A stretch of DNA of 64,000 bases from NCBI GenBank assembly GCA_024707255.1, contig JANQAC010000002.1, positions 1,482,001-1,546,000 of the forward strand. Direction: 5' to 3'. This document shows, one piece after another, positions 25,356 through 33,564 of this stretch. Numbering within the stretch: the stretch's first letter is position 1; each line of letters starts with the position of its first letter. Origin of the DNA: Asticcacaulis sp. (lineage in GTDB: Bacteria; Pseudomonadota; Alphaproteobacteria; Caulobacterales; Caulobacteraceae). The translations under genes were made by a program, and so were the position numbers. The notes under the pieces were generated by a model that saw nothing but the letters and a program-made list of their open reading frames with translations, made no database searches and was not told where the DNA came from.

Positions 25356-26437
25356 GACATCAGTCCGGTAATGACGTGTTCGACCAGCAGGGTGGCGAAC
25401 AGTGCCGTCAGATAAAGGATGGAAAAGGCAAACAGGTTACGCGCGGCCAGGGCTTCCTTCTTAACATCGTATAGGCTGGCCTCACCACCTTCCGGGTGAT
25501 CGCCGGCACGCGACAAAAAGACGCGCACGGCCAGATAGATGAAGAAGGCGCCGCCGAGGATGGAGACCGCCGCATAGACCAGTCCGCCCATATGGAAGGC
25601 AATCGGCAGGCAGGCTACCGGCGCCATCACCAGCGAATAAAGCAGGATTTGCAAGCGGGTCGATTTGGCCCCTTTAGCCACCGGCATCATGGGAATGCCG
25701 GCATTGGCGTAGTCTTCGGTGGTATAGAGAGCCAGCGCCCAGCTATGCGGCGGGGTCCACAGGAAGATGATGGCGAACAATATCCATGCCTCGATCGGCG
25801 CATGGCCGGTAGCCGCCGCCCAGCCGATCACCGGCGGAAAGGCACCCGCTGCCCCGCCAATAACAATATTCTGCGGCGTACGGCGCTTCAGGATCAGAGT
25901 GTAGAAGACGACATAATAGGCAATGGTCAGGGCCAGCAGGCCGGCCGCAAGACCATCCGGAAAGGCGAGCCACATCAGGGCCACAGACAGGAAGGCCAGC
26001 ACGCCGCCAAAGGCATAGGCATCGCTTTTGGTCACCCGACCGGCCGCGACGGGGCGCATCCGGGTGCGGCGCATCAGGGCGTCGGTCTCGCCTTCGATCG
26101 CCATATTGAGCGCGCCGGCCGCCCCTGCACCGATGGCGATGCAGAAAACCGCTACCGCCGCCAGCAGTGGATTCATATGGATGTTGGCCCAGGACTGGGA
26201 AATGATCAGGCCGGTAAAGCCGGTGAAGACGACCAGCGACATGACGCGCGGCTTCAAAAGCTGGAAATAGTCACGCGGCGATCCGCGCATGGCCTTTGAG
26301 GCATAGGCGTCGCGCAGATTCGCTTCCATCTCCTCACGGGTCAGGGCGGTTTGCGATTTTTTCGCCTTGGTTTTCGGTTCGGAACTCAAGCTACGGGCCT
26401 TCAAGAACAAAGGGGGCGAAGACCGTTCGGACTTCAC
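25352..26437 (-). CDS. ctaB: protoheme IX farnesyltransferase (heme o synthase)
   Basis: Transfers a farnesyl group to heme b to make heme o, the precursor of heme a. The prenyltransferase motif GALNMAIEGETDALMRRTRM is near residue 113, followed by RPVAAG; a second aspartate-rich loop area, WTPPHSWALALYTTEDYANA, is near 230. About nine hydrophobic helices are seen. The protein is 361 residues, about 40 more than usual, because the GTG start at 26437 adds a polar N-terminus before RDYFQLLKPRVMS; a later start such as the ATG in MEANLRDAY is possible. The gene follows ctaD by 31 bases and may also serve the bo3 oxidase, whose operon has no cyoE. Confidence 0.95.
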   Translation of the reverse strand: MKSERSSPPLFLKARSLSSEPKTKAKKSQTALTREEMEANLRDAYASKAMRGSPRDYFQLLKPRVMSLVVFTGFTGLIISQSWANIHMNPLLAAVAVFCIAIGAGAAGALNMAIEGETDALMRRTRMRPVAAGRVTKSDAYAFGGVLAFLSVALMWLAFPDGLAAGLLALTIAYYVVFYTLILKRRTPQNIVIGGAAGAFPPVIGWAAATGHAPIEAWILFAIIFLWTPPHSWALALYTTEDYANAGIPMMPVAKGAKSTRLQILLYSLVMAPVACLPIAFHMGGLVYAAVSILGGAFFIYLAVRVFLSRAGDHPEGGEASLYDVKKEALAARNLFAFSILYLTALFATLLVEHVITGLMS

Positions 26438-26468
26438 CCCCCGATTTTAGCAATCCAGTTTAGCGGAT

Positions 26469-28184
26469 TTAGTGATGTGCGTCTTCGTCTTCTTTTATTA
26501 CCGGCAGTTCCGAGAACTGGTGATAAGGCGGCGGCGACGACAGGGTCCATTCCAGGGTAGTGGCGCCCTCGCCCCATGGATTAGCCTCACCCTTGCGGCG
26601 GACGATAGCGGCTTCCAGGCACATAATCAGGAAGACCACGACGCCGACCGCCGTAATGGCATAACCGATCGAGGAAATCTTGTTCCAGTAGGCAAAACCT
26701 TCCGGATAATCGACATAGCGGCGCGGCATACCTTGCAGACCCAGGAAGTGCTGCGGGAAGAAGATCAGGTTGACGCCGACGAACATGATCCAGAAGTGCG
26801 CCCCGCCGAGCCACTTATTGTACTTCACGCCGAACATCTTCTCGAACCAGTAGTAGAAGCCGGCGAAGATCGAGAAGACGGCGCCGAGCGACAGCACATA
26901 GTGGAAGTGCGCGACAACGTAATAGGTATCCTGCAGGCTGTAATCGACCGCGGCATTCGAGAGGACGACGCCGGTGACGCCACCGACCGTGAACAGGAAG
27001 ATGAAGCCGATCGCCCACTGCATCGGTACGGTGAACCACAGAGACCCACCCCACATGGTGGCGATCCACGAGAACACCTTCACGCCGGTGGGCACGGCGA
27101 TGACCATGGTGGCCAGAACGAAATAGGCGCGCAGATCGAACGACATACCGACCGTGTACATGTGGTGCGCCCACACGATGAAGCCGACGAAGCCGATGGC
27201 CATCATGGCGTAGGCCATGGCGAGATAGCCGAAGACGGGCTTGCGCGAGAAGGTCGAAACGATGTGCGAGATGATGCCGAAGCCCGGCAGGATGAGGATG
27301 TAAACTTCCGGGTGACCGAAGAACCAGAACAGGTGCTGGAACATGATCGGATCGCCGCCGCCGGTCGGATCGAAGAACGAAGTGCCGAAGTTACGGTCGG
27401 TCAGCAGCATGGTGATGGCGCCGGCCAGAACAGGCAGGGACAGCAGCAGCAGGAAGGCGGTGACCAGGATAGCCCAGGCGAACAGCGGCATACGGTGCAG
27501 GGTCATGCCCGGCGCGCGCATATTGAAGATGGTGGTGATGAAATTGATCGAACCGAGAATCGACGAGGCACCGGCCAGGTGGAACGACAGGATGACGAGG
27601 TCCATGGCCGGTCCGGGCGAGCCCGTATGGCTCGACATTGGCGGGTACATGGTCCAGCCGCCGGCGAAGCCATGCTCGCCCCAGTGCCCCGAAGGCGTGA
27701 AGATCGAGGTGCAGAGCAGTATCCACGAAGCGACCAGCAGCCAGAACGAGATATTGTTCAAACGCGGGAAGGCCATGTCGGGCGAACCGATCATGATCGG
27801 TACGAACCAGTTGGCGAAGCCGCCCATCGTGGCCGGCATGACCATGAAGAAGATCATGATGACGGCGTGGGCCGTGACCACAGAGTTAAAGGCGTGTTTG
27901 GCGTGGTCGGGGTTCGACAGGTTGAACAGGCCCATGGAATCGAGCATCGAGCCCTTCATGAAGACCTGGAGGCCGGGCTCGGCCAGTTCCCAGCGGATCA
28001 GGCCCGAAAAGGCGCCGCCGACCAGACCGGCCATGATGGCGAAGATCAGGTAAAGGGTGCCGATGTCCTTGTGGTTGGTGGTGAACACCCAGCGGGCGAA
28101 GAAGCCCGGCTTGTGTTCGTGCGCGTCATGCGCATGGCTGTCCGCGTGGGTATCGCGTTCATGAGTGATGGCAGTTGAAGACAT
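26469..28184 (-). CDS. ctaD: cytochrome c oxidase subunit I (aa3 type)
   Basis: The catalytic 571-residue subunit with twelve membrane helices. It holds heme a and the heme a3-CuB centre. Seen are the CuB His/Tyr motif [18 protein letters not shown] near residue 287, the CuB histidine pair [11 protein letters not shown] near 337, and the heme ligand region [14 protein letters not shown] near 420. The K- and D-channel regions look intact. It lies between ctaC (24-base gap) and ctaB, all on the minus strand. Confidence 0.98.
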   Translation of the reverse strand: MSSTAITHERDTHADSHAHDAHEHKPGFFARWVFTTNHKDIGTLYLIFAIMAGLVGGAFSGLIRWELAEPGLQVFMKGSMLDSMGLFNLSNPDHAKHAFNSVVTAHAVIMIFFMVMPATMGGFANWFVPIMIGSPDMAFPRLNNISFWLLVASWILLCTSIFTPSGHWGEHGFAGGWTMYPPMSSHTGSPGPAMDLVILSFHLAGASSILGSINFITTIFNMRAPGMTLHRMPLFAWAILVTAFLLLLSLPVLAGAITMLLTDRNFGTSFFDPTGGGDPIMFQHLFWFFGHPEVYILILPGFGIISHIVSTFSRKPVFGYLAMAYAMMAIGFVGFIVWAHHMYTVGMSFDLRAYFVLATMVIAVPTGVKVFSWIATMWGGSLWFTVPMQWAIGFIFLFTVGGVTGVVLSNAAVDYSLQDTYYVVAHFHYVLSLGAVFSIFAGFYYWFEKMFGVKYNKWLGGAHFWIMFVGVNLIFFPQHFLGLQGMPRRYVDYPEGFAYWNKISSIGYAITAVGVVVFLIMCLEAAIVRRKGEANPWGEGATTLEWTLSSPPPYHQFSELPVIKEDEDAHH

Positions 28185-28208
28185 GATGGATATCTCTCTG
28201 AACTGAAC

Positions 28209-29252
28209 TTAGTGCGCGGCGGCCGCACCGGAAGCGGGCGCGGCAGAGGCTGAGGCGTTAGCGGGCGTAGCGGCAGCGGAAGCCGGCGCGGCGGAGGCTG
28301 CGGCCTCGGCAGAAGCGCTGGCAGCCGTAGCGGCGGAGGCGGCGGCTTCCTCAGCGGCGGCGGCAGAGGCCGCGGCTTCCGAAGCGATCATGGCACGGGT
28401 CTTGCCGCCGTTCTTGATGATGAAGGCGTCGAAGTCGGCATCACTGACCACCTTGACCTCGATCGGCATGTAGGCGTGGTCCTTGCCGCAAAGCTCGGAG
28501 CACTGGCCGTAATAGGTGCCGATCTTCTCGGCCTTGAACCAGGTGTTGTTCAGGCGGCCGGGAATGGCGTCGATCTTGAAGCCGAAGGCCGGAACGGTGA
28601 AGGAGTGGATGACATCGGCGCCGGTCGTCTGGACGTGGATGACCTTGTTGACCGGCACGACCAAAGCATTATCGACTTCCAGCAGATATGGGACACCAGC
28701 GGCCTTGGCGGTTTTGATGTCCTTGGCGTCTTCACGCAGACGCGATTCGATATCGGTCACGCCCAGTTCGGGGTAGTCATAGGTCCAGAACCATTGGTTT
28801 CCGGTCGCCTTCACCACGACATCGGGCTTCGGCATGTCATTGTAGTCGCGCAGCAGGCTGAGCGAGAAAATGGCGATGACGACGAGAATCAGCACGGGGA
28901 TGACCGTCCAGATGATCTCGATCAGGGTGTTGTGCGAGAACTTGGCCGGGACCGGATTGGCTTTCTTGTTGTAGCGGACCATGATCCACAGCAGCAGGCC
29001 AGCGACCAGCAGACAAATAGCGACAATGATAGGGAACAAAAGGTCATTATAAAACCATTCCGTCTGGCGCTTCAGCGCCGAACCCGCCGGCTGCCAGCCC
29101 ATGGCCTTGTCCGTCGGCTGTCCCATCACGTCCTCGGCAAAGGCCGAGACCGACATGGATGCCGATAAAGCCAGCGTGGCGACCGCACCGGAAGCGGCCT
29201 TAAACAGCCCCGATCCGGAAAGCCCTTTGCCGAAAAGCCTTTTACTGCCCAT
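28209..29252 (-). CDS. ctaC: cytochrome c oxidase subunit II with a long Ala/Ser-rich tail
   Basis: Carries the CuA centre that receives electrons from cytochrome c. A signal peptide is followed by two membrane helices and a periplasmic cupredoxin domain with WFWTYDYPE, VIHSFTVPAFGFKIDAIPGR and the CuA motif CSELCGKDHAYMPI. After the cupredoxin ends (IKNGGKTRAMIASE) there is a tail of about 58 residues made almost only of Ala, Ser, Pro, Glu and Thr, which is unusual. ATG 29252 (MGSKRLFGKG) is chosen because GAGGG lies eight bases upstream; ATG 29267 and a much longer frame to 29381 are alternatives. First gene of the operon. Confidence 0.93.
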   Translation of the reverse strand: MGSKRLFGKGLSGSGLFKAASGAVATLALSASMSVSAFAEDVMGQPTDKAMGWQPAGSALKRQTEWFYNDLLFPIIVAICLLVAGLLLWIMVRYNKKANPVPAKFSHNTLIEIIWTVIPVLILVVIAIFSLSLLRDYNDMPKPDVVVKATGNQWFWTYDYPELGVTDIESRLREDAKDIKTAKAAGVPYLLEVDNALVVPVNKVIHVQTTGADVIHSFTVPAFGFKIDAIPGRLNNTWFKAEKIGTYYGQCSELCGKDHAYMPIEVKVVSDADFDAFIIKNGGKTRAMIASEAAASAAAAEEAAASAATAASASAEAAASAAPASAAATPANASASAAPASGAAAAH

Positions 29253-29672
29253 TCGCAAAACCCTCATTTTCACGGCGGCCCGATGCGAACGCATCCGTAG
29301 CTGCCTATCCCTGAAACTTATACGCGACCCTATTCTGAACGAATCTGGCGCACTTTCAGACCTGTAAACCGGTCTATCCAACTGGGTTCCATAATGCCTT
29401 CACGGCGAATTGCAAAGGGCAAAAAAGGGATTTGCCTTTTTTCGGCCCGAAAGAGCCGTAACCGCGGCGCCGGTGCGGTCTTTTGTCGCATCTTTGCTGG
29501 CGCGCGGATGCGCGCGAAGAACCTCGCATAAGCTCGGGCGGCCGGTCGGCCTTGCCTCAAGCGCCGGAAGGCTATTAGGACAGTTTTCGCCAACAAAATC
29601 TGAGTTTGTCATGGCCAAGGGCGTCCGTCACGCCTAAATAGGAGGCTGTAGTTACTTTAACGAAGATTTCCC
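29253..29672. other. divergent ctaC/tldD intergenic region (about 420 bases)
   Basis: No convincing gene. It should hold the promoters of the cytochrome oxidase operon (minus) and tldD (plus). A terminator-like stem is at 29418-29436, and GCGCGC repeats around GGAT near 29503 could form another stem. A probable tldD ribosome binding site (AGGAGG) occurs near 29640 but is far from ATG 29673. Confidence 0.5.
29418..29442 (+). terminator. intrinsic-terminator-like hairpin in the ctaC/tldD gap
   Basis: GGCAAA (29418-29423) pairs with TTTGCC (29431-29436) around a 7-base loop and is followed by six T on the plus strand. No plus-strand gene ends here, so it may end an antisense or small transcript, or form a leader structure in the ctaC message. 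Confidence 0.45.
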
Positions 29673-31115
29673 ATGGCCGACTCCCTTGACGCTTCCAACG
29701 CTACTTATGGACAGGATTGGGGCGATTTCGATCTCGCCGGCGCTCATGGCGTCCTTGAAGAGGCGCTCAAGGGCGCCGATGATGGCGAAATCTTCATAGA
29801 GAAGCGCGAATCCGAATCCCTGATGTTCGATGACGGCCGCCTGAAGGCGTCGGCCTATGGCGCCGACCAGGGCTTTGGCTTGCGCGTCGTGGCCGGAGAG
29901 ACCATCGGCTTCGCCAACAGCGCCGAGTTGTCGCTGGAGGCCATTCATCGCGCCGCCGAAGCCGCTGTCCTGGCCAAGACCGGCAAGCCGGTCAATGTCA
30001 GCCTGACCAGCAATCCGGTGCGCTCCAACCAGTCCTATTACCAGGCCCATGACCCCTTAAGCGAAATGGCCTTTGCCGACAAGATCGCCCTGCTCCAGGC
30101 CATGGATGCCTATGCCCGCCAAAAGCATTCCGGCGTGGTGCAGGTGTCGGCCTCGCTGGCCTGTGACAAGCGCGCCATCACCATCCTGCGGTCGGGTGGT
30201 GAACTTTATCACGATTACCGCCCCCTCGTCCGCCTGAATGTCAGCGTGTCAGTCGAGCGCAATGGCCGGCGCGAGACCGCCTCGTCAGGTGGCGGCGGAC
30301 GTATCTCGTGGTTTGATATCACCGCGCCGGAAAAGTGGCAGGCGCAGGTCGACGAGGCCATCCGCCAGGCCCTCGTCAATATTGACGCCGTCGCCGCCCC
30401 CGCCGGTGAAATGGATATTGTGCTTGGGCCAGGCTGGCCGGGCGTTTTGCTGCATGAAGCGGTCGGTCACGGCCTGGAAGGCGACTTCAACCGCAAGGGC
30501 ACTTCGGCTTTTTCCGGCAAGATGGGCAAGCAGGTCGCAGCTAAAGGTGTCACCATCGTCGATGATGGCACCGTGCCCGACGCCCGTGGCTCGCTCAATA
30601 TTGACGATGAAGGCACCGCCACTTCCTGCACTACGCTCATCGAGGACGGCACCCTGGTCGGCTACATGCACGACCGCCTCTCCGCCCGCCAGATGGGCGC
30701 CAAAGCCACCGGTAACGGCCGGCGCCAGTCCTATGCCCACCAACCCCTGCCCCGCATGACCAATACCTTCATGCGCCCGAGCCAGGACAAGCTGGACGAC
30801 ATGATCGCCAACACGAAGAAGGGGCTCTACGCCGTCAATTTCGGTGGCGGCCAGGTCGATATCACCAATGGCAAGTTCGTTTTCCAGTGTACCGAAGCCT
30901 ATCTGATCGAGGACGGTAAGATCGGCGCACCGGTCAAGGGCGCTACCCTGATTGGCGATGGTCCGGCAGCCATGCAACAGGTCGACATGATCGGCGACGA
31001 CTTCAAGTTCGATCCCGGCGTCGGCACCTGCGGTAAGGCCGGCCAGAGCCTGCCTGTGGGAATCGGCCAGCCGTCCCTGCGCATTCGCGGCCTGACGGTC
31101 GGCGGCACCAGCTAA
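29673..31115 (+). CDS. tldD: metalloprotease TldD
   Basis: A 480-residue protease that, with TldE/PmbA, degrades unfolded or modified peptides in the cytoplasm. The zinc motif HEAVGHGLEGDFNRKG near residue 261 (HExxxH) and the GDDFKFDPGVGTCGKAGQSLPVG C-terminal region are diagnostic. The N-terminal half shows the usual GADQGFGLRVV segment. No TldE/PmbA partner is within the window. It is divergent from ctaC, a gene order also seen in related alphaproteobacteria. Confidence 0.95.
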   Translation: MADSLDASNATYGQDWGDFDLAGAHGVLEEALKGADDGEIFIEKRESESLMFDDGRLKASAYGADQGFGLRVVAGETIGFANSAELSLEAIHRAAEAAVLAKTGKPVNVSLTSNPVRSNQSYYQAHDPLSEMAFADKIALLQAMDAYARQKHSGVVQVSASLACDKRAITILRSGGELYHDYRPLVRLNVSVSVERNGRRETASSGGGGRISWFDITAPEKWQAQVDEAIRQALVNIDAVAAPAGEMDIVLGPGWPGVLLHEAVGHGLEGDFNRKGTSAFSGKMGKQVAAKGVTIVDDGTVPDARGSLNIDDEGTATSCTTLIEDGTLVGYMHDRLSARQMGAKATGNGRRQSYAHQPLPRMTNTFMRPSQDKLDDMIANTKKGLYAVNFGGGQVDITNGKFVFQCTEAYLIEDGKIGAPVKGATLIGDGPAAMQQVDMIGDDFKFDPGVGTCGKAGQSLPVGIGQPSLRIRGLTVGGTS

Positions 31116-31207
31116 CCCGGTTTTACATTAAATCTCTGTCACAATACGGCGGCAAAAAGGCGAAGAAATCGTAATCGGAATTCACAACAATGCGCTGATA
31201 TTACTAT

Positions 31208-31249
31208 ATTTTATATCAACTAAGCTTCATTTTATATCAACTAAGCTTC
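31208..31249. repeat. perfect tandem repeat, 2 x 21 bp
   Basis: A 21-base unit, beginning ATTTTATATC and ending TAAGCTTC, occurs twice head-to-tail with no mismatch (31208-31228 and 31229-31249), in the gap between tldD and the TonB-dependent receptor. The unit is AT-rich. It may be a duplicated operator, a recent duplication, or an assembly artefact. Confidence 0.85.
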
Positions 31250-31292
31250 GCGCCCGCAATTCGTTTCGCTTGAAATTGTTACGGCCATTTAA

Positions 31293-31311
31293 CTTGTCAC
31301 AAACCTGACCG
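31293..31311 (+). promoter_or_regulatory. weak Pho-box-like pair before the TonB-dependent receptor
   Basis: TTGTCAC-AAAC-CTGACCG has two half-sites at an 11-base period, as PhoB sites do, but the second half is degenerate relative to CTGTCAT. It ends 62 bases before the receptor start. Confidence 0.25.
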
Positions 31312-31373
31312 CAGGTATGCCATGCCCCAACGGACGCCGCGCCCATTCGGCGTCCCACCGGGGAAAACAATTC

Positions 31374-33404
31374 ATGCGCCTGCGTACCTCCACTGCCCTT
31401 GCCGCCATTTGGCTGGCGCTCGCCACCGGCACCGCCGTTCAAGCCGCCGAGGCGCCGTCTGCGCCCATAACGGTCAGTGCCGCCGGGCCGGTTCAGACCT
31501 TCCAGCCCGCATACTTTCTCGAATTCCAGGTCTCCACCGCGTTCGACATGGTGCTGCATGTGCCGGGCTTTGTGTTCGATGGCGGTGAAAGCGCGCGCGG
31601 ATTTTCCGGCACGGCCGGCAATGTGCTGATCGACGGCCAGCGCCCGACCACCAAGGCCGATCTTGGCAATACCCTGTCCAACATTAATTCCGCCCAGGTC
31701 GATCACCTCGAACTGATCACCGGCGGCGCGCCGGGCATCGACATGCACGGCCACCGCCAGATCGTCAACGTGGTGCGCAAGACCGACGCCAAGCCGAATT
31801 TCTCGGTGCTAGGCATCTATCGAAACCTCGACGGCCGCGCCAATGCCGGCGTCCTGCTCTTCACCTATAATGATAACCGCAACGGCAAAAGCACGGATAT
31901 CACAGCAGATATTTTCAATTTCTTCGATAACGGCGCGCAGAATGGCCGGCGGGTAACGACCGACAACACGGGCCAGAAAATCCTCAATATGTACCAACAC
32001 GCCGGCGGCACCGGTATCGAATCACAGGCATCGCACTCACGTCCGCTATTCGGCGGCAAGATCACCTTCAACGGCACCTATAACCCCTCCATCTATCGCC
32101 AGACCGTGACCTACGATCAGGATGGGGCCATGGGTTATGAAACCTTCATGGAAAAGGACATCCCCAGCGAACTGGGCAGCCAGTATGAACGTGCGTTCGG
32201 CCACGGTCTCAATCTGAACCTCAATGTTCTCAGCCGCCATGAACGCATCCATGACATAGATATCTATACCGACCAGACCGGCACTGCCGATTACCGTGCC
32301 CTCAGCCTGACCAATGAGCGCATTCTCAACGGCCGCCTGAGCTGGGAAAAGAACGACCGCCTCACCCTGGCCGTCGGTACGGAGAGCGTATTCAACAGCC
32401 TGGACCGCGACTCGTCCTTCGTTATGAACGCCACCAGCCCCAATGTGCCCACCGATCATGTCCGCGTGCAGGAAGACCGGACGGAATCCTTCGTCTCGGC
32501 CAACTGGAAGGCGACCAAAAAACTGAGCTTTGAGGGCGAGTTGAAGGTAGAAGCCTCAACCATTGCCGTGCCGGCGGCCGACCGCTCCGATTCCTTCACC
32601 TATTACAAGCCGCGCTTCCAGGCGGTTTATGCCTTCAGCGACAAGACAAAGCTAAGCTGGAAAACGATCCGCCAGGTCGACCAATTAAGCTTCAATGGTT
32701 TCGCGTCGTCAGTTCAGCTTGAGACCAACCATGTCACCCTGGGCAACAGTAATCTGGTGCCGCAGAAGGACTGGATGAACACCCTTATTCTGGAGCAGTC
32801 CTTCTGGGACAAGGGCGCCGTCAGCATTGCGCTGGAGCATTATGATTATCAGGACACCGCCGACTTCATCGCCGTGGTCGATAATGGTGACATCTATACG
32901 GCCAGCGGCAACATCGGCACCGCGCAGGGCGACTTTGTCTACCTGAAGCTCGATACGCCCCTCGATCGCTTCCATATTCCGCACGGCACACTCAGCCTCG
33001 ACTGGCTCTATCGCCAGTCAAAGGTAAAAGACCCAATCACGGGCAAGGATCGACGGATTTCGGGCATGGAGCCGCATATCTATTCGGCCAGCTTCAGCCA
33101 GGAATTTCCGAACTCCGGCACAAGCTGGGGCGTCGATCTGGAAAGTGCCGGGAAGAACCGTAATTATCTGGCCAACGAGCTGACCGACGCTCATTTCGAT
33201 CCGTGGACGCAGGTGTGGTTCCAGTACAAGACACCTGGCAAGCTGACCTTCAAGGCCATGCTGAAGAACCCGCTGAACCTGCGCTTTACCCTTGATCGCA
33301 CAGTTTATGAGGGTCTGCGCGGCCTGTCGCCGATCGCTTTCACCCAGCACACGACAACCAAGATCCCGCCAATTCTGGAACTGAGGCTGAAGAAGGATTT
33401 CTGA
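31374..33404 (+). CDS. TonB-dependent outer-membrane receptor
   Basis: A 676-residue protein with a signal peptide (MRLRTSTALAAIWLALATGT) and a TonB-dependent plug domain (VLHVPGFVFDGGESARGFSG, VLIDGQRPTTKADLG, VDHLELITGGAPG, QIVNVVRK), followed by a beta barrel with alternating strands and a C-terminal aromatic residue (LRLKKDF). It should import a scarce large ligand using TonB energy. The ligand is unknown; no neighbouring transport or degradation gene helps, although a POT transporter is convergent. No clear TonB box is visible after the signal peptide. ATG 31374 is chosen because the signal peptide starts there. Confidence 0.85.
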   Translation: MRLRTSTALAAIWLALATGTAVQAAEAPSAPITVSAAGPVQTFQPAYFLEFQVSTAFDMVLHVPGFVFDGGESARGFSGTAGNVLIDGQRPTTKADLGNTLSNINSAQVDHLELITGGAPGIDMHGHRQIVNVVRKTDAKPNFSVLGIYRNLDGRANAGVLLFTYNDNRNGKSTDITADIFNFFDNGAQNGRRVTTDNTGQKILNMYQHAGGTGIESQASHSRPLFGGKITFNGTYNPSIYRQTVTYDQDGAMGYETFMEKDIPSELGSQYERAFGHGLNLNLNVLSRHERIHDIDIYTDQTGTADYRALSLTNERILNGRLSWEKNDRLTLAVGTESVFNSLDRDSSFVMNATSPNVPTDHVRVQEDRTESFVSANWKATKKLSFEGELKVEASTIAVPAADRSDSFTYYKPRFQAVYAFSDKTKLSWKTIRQVDQLSFNGFASSVQLETNHVTLGNSNLVPQKDWMNTLILEQSFWDKGAVSIALEHYDYQDTADFIAVVDNGDIYTASGNIGTAQGDFVYLKLDTPLDRFHIPHGTLSLDWLYRQSKVKDPITGKDRRISGMEPHIYSASFSQEFPNSGTSWGVDLESAGKNRNYLANELTDAHFDPWTQVWFQYKTPGKLTFKAMLKNPLNLRFTLDRTVYEGLRGLSPIAFTQHTTTKIPPILELRLKKDF

Positions 33405-33424
33405 CTTACCGGGCCTGGGGTCCC

Positions 33425-33442
33425 ATAGCTCACAAGAGCTAT
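33425..33442. terminator. hairpin after the TonB-dependent receptor
   Basis: ATAGCTC (33425-33431) pairs perfectly with GAGCTAT (33436-33442) around ACAA. It starts 21 bases after the receptor stop and may be a first termination or mRNA-protection stem before the stronger terminator at 33488-33520. Confidence 0.4.
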
Positions 33443-33487
33443 ACTCCTGTATCGCTAACCCCCGCAAACCTTGCCTTTATTCCAAAG

Positions 33488-33520
33488 AAAAACCCGGCCC
33501 TTAGAGCCGGTTTTTTTTTT
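33488..33520 (+). terminator. intrinsic terminator of the TonB-dependent receptor gene
   Basis: CCGGC and GCCGG, extended by A-T pairs, close over CCTTAGA and are followed by ten T on the plus strand. It lies between the convergent receptor and POT genes. Confidence 0.8.
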
Positions 33521-33535
33521 GGAAAGAGAGAAGAC

Positions 33536-33554
33536 TTGGGGCCGCAGGCCCCAA
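33536..33554. repeat. 19-bp GC-rich palindromic repeat, copy 2
   Basis: TTGGGGCCGCAGGCCCCAA is the exact reverse complement of the palindrome at 12074-12092. It lies eleven bases before the POT stop codon. Confidence 0.6.
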
Positions 33555-33564
33555 CCCCCACAAG

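Noticed and set aside
26472..28178. 568-codon plus-strand frame opposite ctaD
   Set aside because: Mirror of a highly conserved gene; the translation is Arg/Asp/His-rich without any domain, as expected for an antisense shadow in GC-rich DNA.
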